The notes beneath the pieces were generated by a model. The model was not told where the DNA came from. It searched no databases and was given only the letters and a program-made list of their open reading frames with translations. From the NCBI RefSeq assembly GCF_007970665.1, contig NZ_CP042430.1, forward strand, positions 1,736,001 to 1,800,000: a stretch of DNA of 64,000 nt. Reading direction: 5' to 3'. Origin of the DNA: Baekduia soli (GTDB taxonomy: Bacteria; Actinomycetota; Thermoleophilia; Solirubrobacterales; Solirubrobacteraceae). Positions 15,190 to 23,558 of the stretch are shown here, piece after piece. Each line of letters begins with the position of its first letter. Position 1 is the stretch's first letter. A program made the position numbers and the translations under genes.

Positions 15190-17856
15190 CTATCTTTCGA
15201 CGATCCGCAGCCTGAGCGCGGTCGCCGCCGCCTGGCTGCGCGAGGTCGCGTCGAGCTTGCGCAGGATGGCCGAGACGTGGTGGCCGACGGTGCGCTGCGA
15301 CAGCCACAGGCGCTCGGCGATCTCGGCGTTGCGCAGGCCGTCCGCCAGGAGCTCGACGACCTCCAGCTCGCGGGCGGTCAGCCCGGCGGGGTTCTCGCGC
15401 GTGGCGGGGTGCGGGCCCCGGCGCAGGCCGCGGGCGCCGCGCTCGCGCAGACGCCGGGCCACGCGCGCCGCGGCGGCCGCGGCGCCCAGGCCCTGCAGCG
15501 CCTCCAGGGCCTCGCGCTGGGACGCCTCGTCGCCGGCGTGCGTGAGCGCCAGCGCCGCCTCGAACGGGCAGCCGACCTGCGCCCAGGCCTCGGCGGCGGC
15601 GCGGTGGTCGCCGTCGAGCTCCAGCCGGCAGGGCTCGGCGAGGGCGCCCGCGGCGGGCCCGGGCGCCGGCTCCAGCCCGGCGCGCCGGCGCCACACCGCC
15701 AGCTCGCCGGCCACCCACGGGTCGCCGCGGCGCAGGGCGAGGGCGAGCGTGGCCGCCGTCTCGTCCTCGACGGCCGCGGGCTCGCCGCCCAGCCAGCGGG
15801 CCTCGGCACGGGCGACGGCCACGGGCCCCAGCCGTTGCAGCTCGCCGGTGCGGCGGGCGAGCTCGAGGGCCTCGTCCAGCGCCGGCCAGTGCCCCGCCTC
15901 GCCGCGGCGCGCGGCGAGCCGGCCGGCGACGACGAGCGCGGAGAAGCGGCTCGTGGCGGCCACGCGGGGCTGGGCGAGCACCTCGGCGGCGCCGCGCGCC
16001 GCCGCGTCCCAGCGCCCCTGGTCGAGGTCGGAGCGCGCCCGGTAGCCCGACATGTACCACAGCCAGGCGTCGAGCCCGCGCTCGCGGCAGTAGGCGATCC
16101 CGTCGTCGTGGGCGCGGTCGGCGCGGGCGAAGTCGCGCCGCTCGACCGCGCAGGAGCTCAGGTTGGTGTAGGCCCTGGCGACGTGTTCCTCCAGGCCGCC
16201 GGCCAGGGCGAGGGCGAGGCTGCGCTCCAGCGTCGCGGCGCCGCCCGGCGCGCCCGAGCGCAGCTCGGCCACGCCGACGTTGTTGAGGGCGTGCGCGAGC
16301 GTCTCCTGCTCGCCGAGCCGCTCGGCCAGGGCGATCGCGCGCGCGCCCCAGGCGATCGCGGCCGCGTCCTCGCCGGTCAGCATCCGCAGCTGGGCGACAT
16401 TGCTGTAGGCCATGGCCAGCTCGGGGCCCGGCTCCAGCGGCTCGAGGAGCGCGATCGCGCGCTGCGCCTGCGCCTCGGCCGTCGCGTTGTCGCCGCCGAA
16501 CCACGCCAGGCGCGACAGCCAGCGGTGGGCGTCGCCCTCGCCGGCCACGTCGCCGGCGGCGCGGTGCTCGGCCAGCGCCAGCGTGCGGGCCTGCACCGCC
16601 TCGGGGATCGCGTCGGTGAGGTAGCACTCGTAGGAGCGGCGGCCGAGCAGCTCGGCGCGGCGGGCGGGCGGCAGGCCGTCGGCGTAGCGCAGGGCGCGGG
16701 CCAGCTGCGCGGCCGCCTCGCGGTGGGAGCCCAGCGCGGCGGCGCGCGAGGCGGCGGCCGGGGCGAAGCGCAGGACGGCCTCGGCGTCGTCGGCGGCCTC
16801 GGCGTGGGCCGCCAGGCGCGCCGGGTCCGGCCGGCGCCCGAGCGCCGCGGTCAGCGCCGCCAGCGCCCGGCGGTGCAGCAGGAGGCGCCGGTGGGGCGCC
16901 AGCGCCTCCTCGATCGCGACGCGGGCGATCTCGTGGCGGAACCCGACGCGCGTGCCCTCCGCGCGCAGCATCCCCGTGGCCAGGCAGGCGTCCAGGCCGG
17001 CGCCCGCGCCGTCGGCGAGCGTCTCGAGCAGCCACAGCTCCGTGCGCGCGGGCTCGATCGCGACCGCGTCGAGCACCTCGCGCGCCGCGTCGCCGAGCCG
17101 CGCGGCCCGGGCCAGGACGGCGTCGCGCACGGTGTCGGGCAGGTCGCCCGCCCCCTCGGCGGCGAGGACCTCGGTCACGAAGAACGGGTTGCCCGCGGTG
17201 CGCTCGTGCAGGCGGGCGACGTCGACGACGCCGACCGCCCCGGCCAGCACGCCGACGGCGTGCACCGACAGCGGCCCGAGGTCCAGGCGGTGGGCGCCCT
17301 GGGCGGGGAGGTCGCCGAGCGCCAGGCGCAGCGGGTGCGCCGCGTGCAGCTCGTCGGCCCGGTAGGTCGCGACCACGAGCGCCGGCCAGGCCGCGACGCG
17401 CCGCGCGAGCAGGCGCAGGACGTCGAGCGTCGCCTCGTCGGCCCAGTGCAGGTCCTCCAGCACGACGATCGCCGGGCCCGGCTCGAGCTCGCCCGCCAAC
17501 GCCGCGGCCACCGTCCCGGGCGCCGCGTCACGGGCGACCGCGGCCGCCAGCCCACCGCCGGTGGCGTGCGCGATGTCCAGCAGCGGGCCGAGCGCCCGCG
17601 GCGTGCTCAGCGCGTCGCAGCCGCCCCACAGCACCCGGGTCCCCGGGCCCGACGCCGCGCAGAACGCCCGCACGAGGGCCGACTTGCCGATCCCGGCCTC
17701 GCCGCCGACGAGCACGAGGCGCCCCGCGCCGCCGGCGCGCACGCCGTCCAGGAGGTTCTGCAGCGTGGCCAGCGCCTCGGCGCGCTCCAGCAGCCCGGCG
17801 TCCGCGGCCGTGCCGGGGGCGTCGTCGGAGATCTGCGGCCGGCCACCGGCGCGCAT
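15190..17856 (-). CDS. LuxR-family ATP-dependent transcriptional regulator (LAL/MalT type)
   Basis: This 888-residue regulator has an N-terminal AAA/STAND ATPase, a long helical TPR-like region and a C-terminal LuxR helix-turn-helix. Walker A is GGEAGIGKS (51-59) and Walker B is VVLEDLHWADE. The middle (about 380-800) is rich in Ala/Leu helices with TPR-like spacing that would sense a ligand or partner. The last about 65 residues (LTARELEVVELLADGL... TVGHHVSAILRKLDATSR) bind DNA. It belongs to the large ATP-binding LuxR class. It lies downstream of an MFS gene on the same strand with a 59-base gap, so it may regulate neighbours, but no operator is evident. Confidence 0.85.
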   Translation of the reverse strand: MRAGGRPQISDDAPGTAADAGLLERAEALATLQNLLDGVRAGGAGRLVLVGGEAGIGKSALVRAFCAASGPGTRVLWGGCDALSTPRALGPLLDIAHATGGGLAAAVARDAAPGTVAAALAGELEPGPAIVVLEDLHWADEATLDVLRLLARRVAAWPALVVATYRADELHAAHPLRLALGDLPAQGAHRLDLGPLSVHAVGVLAGAVGVVDVARLHERTAGNPFFVTEVLAAEGAGDLPDTVRDAVLARAARLGDAAREVLDAVAIEPARTELWLLETLADGAGAGLDACLATGMLRAEGTRVGFRHEIARVAIEEALAPHRRLLLHRRALAALTAALGRRPDPARLAAHAEAADDAEAVLRFAPAAASRAAALGSHREAAAQLARALRYADGLPPARRAELLGRRSYECYLTDAIPEAVQARTLALAEHRAAGDVAGEGDAHRWLSRLAWFGGDNATAEAQAQRAIALLEPLEPGPELAMAYSNVAQLRMLTGEDAAAIAWGARAIALAERLGEQETLAHALNNVGVAELRSGAPGGAATLERSLALALAGGLEEHVARAYTNLSSCAVERRDFARADRAHDDGIAYCRERGLDAWLWYMSGYRARSDLDQGRWDAAARGAAEVLAQPRVAATSRFSALVVAGRLAARRGEAGHWPALDEALELARRTGELQRLGPVAVARAEARWLGGEPAAVEDETAATLALALRRGDPWVAGELAVWRRRAGLEPAPGPAAGALAEPCRLELDGDHRAAAEAWAQVGCPFEAALALTHAGDEASQREALEALQGLGAAAAAARVARRLRERGARGLRRGPHPATRENPAGLTARELEVVELLADGLRNAEIAERLWLSQRTVGHHVSAILRKLDATSRSQAAATALRLRIVER

Positions 17857-17915
17857 CGTCGGCCAGCGCCCCGGCGCACGCAAGGGTGCTGGCCGTACGC
17901 CGCAGGCGCGGGCGC

Positions 17916-19160
17916 TCAGGCCGCCCGGCAGGCCGTCGCCCGGGGCCGGCGGCGGCGGGCCGCCGTGCCGGCCAGCGCGAGCGCCGCGAGCGTCATGACG
18001 ACCACGCCGTACTCGCGCGAGGTCTGCAGGATCCCGCCATGGACGGCCAGCGCCCCCGCGACGATCGCCGGCAGGCCCATCGCCAGGTAGCTCACCGCGT
18101 AGACCACCGAGAGGACCCCGGCCCGCTCGTGCGGCGCCGCGAGCGGGATGACCGTGCGCAGGGCACCCTGGAACGCGGAGCCGAAGCCGATCCCGGCGAC
18201 CACGGTGCCCAGGAAGAACCCGGGCGCCCAGCCGGCCGCGACGGCCAGCAGCGTGATGCCGACGCCCGCGATGAGCGCGGCGTTGCCCACGACCATGACC
18301 GTGCGCGCCGCGGCGTTGCGGACCACCAGGACCGTCGCGGCGCCGCTGCCGGCCAGCGCGAAGAGCGACAGGCCGCCGAGGATCGCCGAGTCCGAGCCCG
18401 ACACGAGGCGGGCCAGGGCGGGGCCGAGCGAGCCGTAGAACCCGGCCAGCGCCCAGATCGCCACCAGCGCGGGGACGGCGCGCAACAGCGGCCCGCGGGC
18501 GCCGGCGGGCAGGCCGATCTGCGGGCGCAGGGAGGCGAGCGCGCCCGGCGTGCGCGCCGAGGACTCGGCCATGAACGCGACGCCGGCGAGCTGCAGCACG
18601 AACGCGGCGAGCAGCACGAGGTAGACGAGCTGGGTCGGGGCGGGCAGCAGCTGCACGAGCAGCGCTGACCCGAGCGCGCCGGTCGCCGTGCCGCTCATCG
18701 GGCCGACGCCGTTGGCGATCGCGCCCTTCGTGCGGTGCAGGTCGATCATGCCGGCGCCCAGCGCGCCGACGGCCGCGCCGGTCGACAGGCCCTGGGCGAC
18801 CCGGGCGACGAGCAGGGCCGGGACGCCGCCGGCGGTCGCGAAGACGACCATGACGACGGCCTGCACGACGATGGCCACCAGCAGCACGGGGCGGCGCCCG
18901 ACGTGGTCGGAGAGCGAGCCGACGACGAGCAGCGCGGCCAGGACCGCCACGGCGTAGACGCCGAAGATCACCGTGATGGTGATGGGCGAGAAGCCCCACT
19001 CGGCCTGGTAGGCCGCGTAGAGCGGCGTCGGGGCGCTCGAGCCGGCGAGGAACAGCACGAGGATCGAGGCCTGCAGCGCGAACGCGGCGCGGGACGGCAG
19101 ACGGCCGGGGCGCGACGGGGCCCAGGCGGTGGACGGGGCGGGGAGGGAGAGATCGGTCAT
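17916..19160 (-). CDS. MFS exporter controlled by divergent TetR
   Basis: This 414-residue major facilitator protein has 12 hydrophobic segments. The loop motif VGSLSDHVGRRPVLL lies between helices 2 and 3, and the start has FLAGSSAPTPLYAAYQ, typical of the drug/metabolite proton antiporter branch. It is transcribed away from a TetR gene across an 83-base gap containing two copies of the same palindrome, so its expression is almost certainly repressed by that TetR and induced by a transported compound. The substrate is unknown; efflux of an antimicrobial or aromatic compound is the usual role. Confidence 0.85.
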   Translation of the reverse strand: MTDLSLPAPSTAWAPSRPGRLPSRAAFALQASILVLFLAGSSAPTPLYAAYQAEWGFSPITITVIFGVYAVAVLAALLVVGSLSDHVGRRPVLLVAIVVQAVVMVVFATAGGVPALLVARVAQGLSTGAAVGALGAGMIDLHRTKGAIANGVGPMSGTATGALGSALLVQLLPAPTQLVYLVLLAAFVLQLAGVAFMAESSARTPGALASLRPQIGLPAGARGPLLRAVPALVAIWALAGFYGSLGPALARLVSGSDSAILGGLSLFALAGSGAATVLVVRNAAARTVMVVGNAALIAGVGITLLAVAAGWAPGFFLGTVVAGIGFGSAFQGALRTVIPLAAPHERAGVLSVVYAVSYLAMGLPAIVAGALAVHGGILQTSREYGVVVMTLAALALAGTAARRRRPRATACRAA

Positions 19161-19179
19161 GAGGGGTTTCCGGTCAGAG

Positions 19180-19195
19180 AACAGACAGGTCTGTT
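19180..19195. promoter_or_regulatory. TetR operator 1
   Basis: AACAGAC-AG-GTCTGTT is a 7+7 inverted repeat with a 2-bp centre, 20 bases upstream of the MFS start. It shares its half-site with operator 2. Confidence 0.75.
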
Positions 19196-19216
19196 CATGG
19201 CCTCCCTGGACAGTAC

Positions 19217-19230
19217 ACAGACCTGTCTGT
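19217..19230. promoter_or_regulatory. TetR operator 2
   Basis: ACAGAC-CT-GTCTGT repeats the half-site of operator 1. It lies exactly between a TGGACA -35-like box (19207-19212) and the TACCGT -10 box (19231-19236) of the TetR gene, so binding would block RNA polymerase and give autorepression. Confidence 0.75.
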
Positions 19231-19246
19231 TACCGTCAAGCCCATG
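19231..19246 (+). promoter_or_regulatory. Leaderless-type promoter of the TetR gene (TACCGT)
   Basis: TACCGT at 19231-19236 is 7 bases before ATG 19244, and TGGACA lies 18 bases upstream of it. Confidence 0.55.
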
Positions 19247-19822
19247 TCCGCGAAGGCCCCAGATCGGCCGTCGGCGCGGGAGCGCCTGCTGGCCTCGGCG
19301 ACCGAGCTGTTCTACTGCGAGGGCATCCATACGGTCGGCATCGACCGCGTCATCGAGCACGCCGACGTGTCCAAGGCGTCGCTCTACAAGATCTTCGGCA
19401 GCAAGGACGAGCTCATCCGCGCCTACCTCGAGGCGCGCCACGCCCGCTGGCGCGAGCGGCTGACGGGGGAGATCGACGCGCGCTGGGACGATCCCGCCGA
19501 GCGGCTGCTGGGCGTCTTCGACGTGCTCGGCGAGTCCTTCGCCGACCCGGACTTCCGCGGCTGCGCGTTCATGAACGCCAGCGCCGAGGCCCGGCCGGGG
19601 AGCCCGGTCGTCGAGGCCTCCGACGCGGCGCGCGCCTGGAAGCGCGGGCTGTTCGCCGACCTCGCCGCGGCCGCGGGCGCGCCGGACCCGCAGGGGCTGG
19701 CCGCCCAGCTCGTGCTGCTCTACGACGGGGCGCAGATCGCCGCGCGGATGGACCGCGACCCGGCCGCCGCCGCCACCGCGCGGGCCGCCGCCGCCGTGCT
19801 GCTGGACGCCGCGCGCCGCTGA
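19244..19822 (+). CDS. TetR/AcrR-family repressor
   Basis: This 192-residue protein has an N-terminal helix-turn-helix (about 12-58: ATELFYCEGIHTVGIDRVIE, then VSKASLYKIFGSKDELI) and an all-helical ligand-binding domain. It faces an MFS exporter across a gap with two identical palindromic operators, one of them inside its own promoter. It should repress both genes until a ligand binds. The ATG at 19244 is supported by the TACCGT box 7 bases upstream. The ligand is unknown. Confidence 0.88.
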   Translation: MSAKAPDRPSARERLLASATELFYCEGIHTVGIDRVIEHADVSKASLYKIFGSKDELIRAYLEARHARWRERLTGEIDARWDDPAERLLGVFDVLGESFADPDFRGCAFMNASAEARPGSPVVEASDAARAWKRGLFADLAAAAGAPDPQGLAAQLVLLYDGAQIAARMDRDPAAAATARAAAAVLLDAARR

Positions 19823-19834
19823 CGCCGGGACCGC

Positions 19835-22800
19835 TCACACGCGGCGGCCGGCCGCGTCGGCGAAGCGGCACAGCATCGTGACCAGTCGCATGTCCTGCAC
19901 CGTCGTGCACCGCGCGCCCAGCAGGGCCGGCGAGCACACCACCACGGCCAGCGCCTGCGCACGCGAGACGGCCACGTTGAGGCGGTTGCGGCTGAACAGG
20001 AAGCCCATCCCGCGCGAGACGTCCTCGCCGCTGGAGCTGGCCATGGAGAACAGGACGACGGGCGCCTCCTGGCCCTGGAACCTGTCGACGGTCCCGACCC
20101 GCGCACCCTCGGGCAGCCGGGCCTTCAGGCAGCGGACCTGCAGGTTGTAGGGCGCGACGACCAGGACGTCGTCGAGCGTCAGCGGGCGCCGGCGCCCGTC
20201 GCGGCCCACGCACGTCCCGCCGTCGAGGAGCAGCTCCAGCTCGGAGGCGATCCGGTCGGCCTCCTCGGGCGACCGGCCGCGGTTGGCCTCGTGCTCGACC
20301 TCGATGAGGCGCAGCCCGTGCCCCGACAGGCCGGGCGAGTCGACCCGCTGGACCTCGCACCCGGGCACGGGGACCAGGCGGCCGTCGTACATCGTCTCGG
20401 AGATGAACCCGCACACCTCGGGGTGCATCCGCCAGGAGGCCGCCAGCAGGACGCCTCGCTCGGGCGGGATCGTGTCGTGGTCGCCGAGCACGTGCTCGAG
20501 CACCGAGCCGCCCGTGCCCAGTGGGTGGGTGCCCTGGCTGACGTGCGCGAGCTGCTGCGGGTCGCCGAGCAGGACGACGCCGCCGGCGGCCTGCGTGGTG
20601 GCGATGGCGTCGGCGAGGGAGACCTGGCCGGCCTCGTCGACGAGCAGCACGTCGACGCTGCGCCGGGCGTCCGCCGACGCCCAGTGCCAGGCGGTGGCCG
20701 CGGTGAGCGCGACGGGGCCGTCCTCGACCGGCGGGCCGGCCTTCCCGCTCGTGACGCGGGCGCTGTCGTAGGCGTCCTCGTCCTTCGCGCACTTCTTCCA
20801 GCCGCGGAAGTCGACGCCGGCCTCGTCGGCCGCCACGTCGACGGCGGCCACGAGGTTGTTGATGGCCTTGTGCGAGGTCGCCATGATGCCGACGCGCCGC
20901 CCGTGGGCCAGCAGGTCGACCGCCAGCCGCGCGCCGGTCCACGTCTTGCCCGTGCCGGGCGGCCCCTGGACGACGAGGACGCTGCGGTCCAGGCCACGGA
21001 CCTGGGCCTTCAGGCGCTCGAGGTCGACCGGGCCGTCGGTCAAAGGCGGCGTGCCCGCGGCGAAGCGCGGCGAGCGGGCCAGCAGCAGGTCGAGGCCGGG
21101 GTCCGGGCGGTCGGTGCCCGCGTCGGCCACGCCCTCGGCGAAGCGGTGCAGCGCGTCGGTCTGGGCGGGCGTGTCGTACGGGCCGGCGGGACCGATCGCC
21201 AGCGGCGCGCCGGTCCCGTGCCGGGGGCCGCGGCGGACCACGACGATGCGGGCCGCCTCGTCGACGGACTCCAGGGTCGCCTCGCGCCCGGCCAGCGGCT
21301 CGTCGACCTTGCCGGGGGTGAGCTTGAACTCCTGCTCGGGGTATCGCAGCGTCCAGACGCGCGAGCCGCGGCCGACCTCCTCGCAGCCGAGCACCTCGAG
21401 GCCGGAGAGCGCCTCGGGGTCCTCGTCGCGGAGCTCCTCCAGGGTCCGCTCGCGCCGCGCGAACAGCGCCCACCACACCGGCTTGGACTCGCGGCGGTGG
21501 TAGCCCGCGAGGTGGAACGCCAGCCGCCGGGCGCGCTGCGCCGCGTCGTCGCCGGACTCGTCGTCGGGCAGGCCCGCGAGCAGGCGGTCGCGCAGGGCGT
21601 CGGTCCGGGCCTGCTGCGCCAGCGCACGGTCCGACCGGGGCCGGGGCTCCTGGGCGGTCAGGACGGCCAGCGGCGCGCCGAACACCCGCTCGACGTCGGG
21701 CCGGCGCTCCAGCAGCCACGCGTACAGCGCCCGCGTGCTGAGGCAGTCGTCCTCGTTGTAGCCCGCGATGCCGTCCAGGTGCGACGGGTCGCCATCCTGC
21801 CCGTAGGCCTGCCAACGGCGCAGCGACCCGATCGCCCCGCGCAGCTCGGCGTCGCGCTGGAAGCCGAAGACCGGCTCGAGCGCCTTGAGCCCGTACCCCT
21901 CGGTCCCGGCGCGGATCGCCTGCCGGGTGATCCCGTAGAGGTCGACGAACACGCGCCGGCGCAGGAGGTCGTCGACCTCGGCCTCGCGCGTGGCGTGGCG
22001 GGCCACCAGGCGCTTGAGCGCGACGGTCTCGTAGGCGTTGTAGTGGAAGACGTGCAGGTCGGGGTAGCGGCGCAGGCGGTCGCCGAGCCAGTCGATCCAG
22101 GTCTCGAACGCCTGCTTCTCCTCGGCGCGTGACGTCGCCCACAGCGCCCGGTAGACCGGGCCGCCGGCCTGCTCGAACACCGTGCCGAACAGGTACTCGA
22201 GCCCGTCGTCGCCCCAGTTGGGGTCGCCCTCGAAGTCGAAGTGCACGTCGCCGGCCGACGGCAGGGGCAGCCGCCCGAGCCCGCGGTCGGCCGCCGGCTC
22301 CAGGAGCTCGTACAGCGGGCGGCCCAGACCGCGGCTGCGCAGCTGCAGGCCGGCCTGCGCGCGCAGGGTCCCCACCGTGGTGCGCGGCACGCGTGGGACA
22401 TCCCGGTCGACGGGCAGCGTCGCCAGCGCGGGCAGGGTGTGCACGCCGGCGGCCTCGAGGCGCAGCCCCTGCGAGCGGTGCACGCCGGCCGTCAGCGAGA
22501 CGTGGTCGTCACGGCGACGGCGCGCGTCGCAGACGTGCCACCAGTGGCAGAACCCGCAGGCGGCCACCTCGTAGGGGTAGGCCGGGACGGCGCCGGGCGC
22601 GCACAGCTCGGCGTGGCGCACGAGGAACGCGGCGCGCACGCGGCCCGCATAGGCCGCGAACTCCTCGGGGCGGAACGACGCCGTGGCGCCGTCGCCCAGG
22701 AGCAGGTGCATCTTCTGCGGCGCGACGCCCTGCAGACGGGCGAGCTCGTCGGTGTAGAAGACCAGCTGGAAGATGTGGCGGGGCTCGGCGTGGCGGCTGA

Positions 22801-23206
22801 GCTTGGCGTCGAAGACCTCGTAGGACCACGCGCCGAGCTCCGACGGCGCGTCGACGCGGACGAGGAAGTCGGGGTAGCCGATCCACCCGTCCCGCAGGAA
22901 GCAGGCCTGGTGCAGGATCTCGCGGCCCTCGGCCATCGCCGCGGCGGTGCGCCGCGCCAGGTCGTCGGCCTCGGCGCGGTCGCCGGCCAGCAGGACGACG
23001 TCGCGGCCGGCGTCCAGGAAGCCCTGCAGGATCGCGTCCTCGTGGCGCATGCCGCGCTCGGACAGGAGCTCGAGGTCCGGCGGCCGGCGGCGCTCGCCGA
23101 GCTCGCCGCGCCGCTCGAGGATGTCGAGGTGGGTGCGGTGCTCGCAGTCCAGGAAGCGCGTGAGCGCGGTGGGGGAGAGCGGGAGGTCGGAGGACGTGGC
23201 GGCCAT
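19835..23206 (-). CDS. TM0106-type RecB-like nuclease/RNase H/SF1 helicase fusion
   Basis: This protein of 1123 residues combines three nucleic-acid domains. The N-terminal RecB/Cas4-like nuclease has PD-(D/E)xK residues Asp113, Asp133 and Lys135 and a QLVFYTDEL motif. It also has four cysteines (Cys21, 217, 220, 226) placed like the iron-sulfur clamp of AddB/Cas4. A central RNase H-like 3'-5' exonuclease domain starts with VHFDFEGDP (about 315) and ends with GYNEDDCLSTRALYAWL. The C-terminal superfamily I helicase has Walker A GPPGTGKT, DEAGQ and VDRFQGQE. It probably unwinds and trims damaged or foreign DNA or RNA-DNA hybrids. ATG 23206 was chosen; an in-frame GTG at 23245 is possible. It ends 13 bases from the convergent TetR gene. 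Confidence 0.82.
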   Translation of the reverse strand: MAATSSDLPLSPTALTRFLDCEHRTHLDILERRGELGERRRPPDLELLSERGMRHEDAILQGFLDAGRDVVLLAGDRAEADDLARRTAAAMAEGREILHQACFLRDGWIGYPDFLVRVDAPSELGAWSYEVFDAKLSRHAEPRHIFQLVFYTDELARLQGVAPQKMHLLLGDGATASFRPEEFAAYAGRVRAAFLVRHAELCAPGAVPAYPYEVAACGFCHWWHVCDARRRRDDHVSLTAGVHRSQGLRLEAAGVHTLPALATLPVDRDVPRVPRTTVGTLRAQAGLQLRSRGLGRPLYELLEPAADRGLGRLPLPSAGDVHFDFEGDPNWGDDGLEYLFGTVFEQAGGPVYRALWATSRAEEKQAFETWIDWLGDRLRRYPDLHVFHYNAYETVALKRLVARHATREAEVDDLLRRRVFVDLYGITRQAIRAGTEGYGLKALEPVFGFQRDAELRGAIGSLRRWQAYGQDGDPSHLDGIAGYNEDDCLSTRALYAWLLERRPDVERVFGAPLAVLTAQEPRPRSDRALAQQARTDALRDRLLAGLPDDESGDDAAQRARRLAFHLAGYHRRESKPVWWALFARRERTLEELRDEDPEALSGLEVLGCEEVGRGSRVWTLRYPEQEFKLTPGKVDEPLAGREATLESVDEAARIVVVRRGPRHGTGAPLAIGPAGPYDTPAQTDALHRFAEGVADAGTDRPDPGLDLLLARSPRFAAGTPPLTDGPVDLERLKAQVRGLDRSVLVVQGPPGTGKTWTGARLAVDLLAHGRRVGIMATSHKAINNLVAAVDVAADEAGVDFRGWKKCAKDEDAYDSARVTSGKAGPPVEDGPVALTAATAWHWASADARRSVDVLLVDEAGQVSLADAIATTQAAGGVVLLGDPQQLAHVSQGTHPLGTGGSVLEHVLGDHDTIPPERGVLLAASWRMHPEVCGFISETMYDGRLVPVPGCEVQRVDSPGLSGHGLRLIEVEHEANRGRSPEEADRIASELELLLDGGTCVGRDGRRRPLTLDDVLVVAPYNLQVRCLKARLPEGARVGTVDRFQGQEAPVVLFSMASSSGEDVSRGMGFLFSRNRLNVAVSRAQALAVVVCSPALLGARCTTVQDMRLVTMLCRFADAAGRRV

Positions 23207-23251
23207 CGGGGACAGGGTCGACCGCCGGGGGGTGGTTCCTGACACCGGCTG

Positions 23252-23524
23252 TCAGACCACCGGCGGGCCCTCCCGGGCCACGTCGAGCTCGGCGACCTTC
23301 AGCGAGCGCACCTCGAGCTCGTCGATGACCAGGCGCTTGATCGTCGCGTGGCGGACGGTCAGGCGTCCGATCGCCAGCGCCCCGATCGCCCCGGCGCCGA
23401 GCGACAGCGCCGCGATCGCGATCGGCGCGCGCGCCGACGGGCCCGAGACGCTGAACCCGGTCGCGCGCAGCGGCACGACGTCGGTCAGGGACGATGACCT
23501 GCGGCGGGGGCGCGCGAGCGACAT
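23252..23524 (-). CDS. Small membrane-anchored protein, unknown function
   Basis: This 90-residue protein has a basic, Ser-rich N-terminus, one hydrophobic segment (about 33-53: PIAIAALSLGAGAIGALAIG) and a C-terminal part of alternating basic and acidic residues (RLTVRHATIKRLVIDELEVRSLKV) that looks like a short right-handed beta helix. Similar small proteins with repeated ...IGRL... and ...RLxVxELxV patterns occur in actinobacteria. It lies between rmuC and the helicase gene on the same strand and may be co-transcribed with them. No function can be assigned. Confidence 0.55.
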   Translation of the reverse strand: MSLARPRRRSSSLTDVVPLRATGFSVSGPSARAPIAIAALSLGAGAIGALAIGRLTVRHATIKRLVIDELEVRSLKVAELDVAREGPPVV

Positions 23525-23558
23525 GGGGTCCTCGGTTCTCGGTCGGGGCGGACCCAGC

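Noticed and set aside
15019-18090. Very long open frame on the plus strand opposite the LuxR-family gene
   Set aside because: Its product is Arg/Gly/Ala-rich low-complexity sequence with no domain, while the minus strand gives a full ATPase-TPR-LuxR protein. It is a GC-rich antisense shadow.
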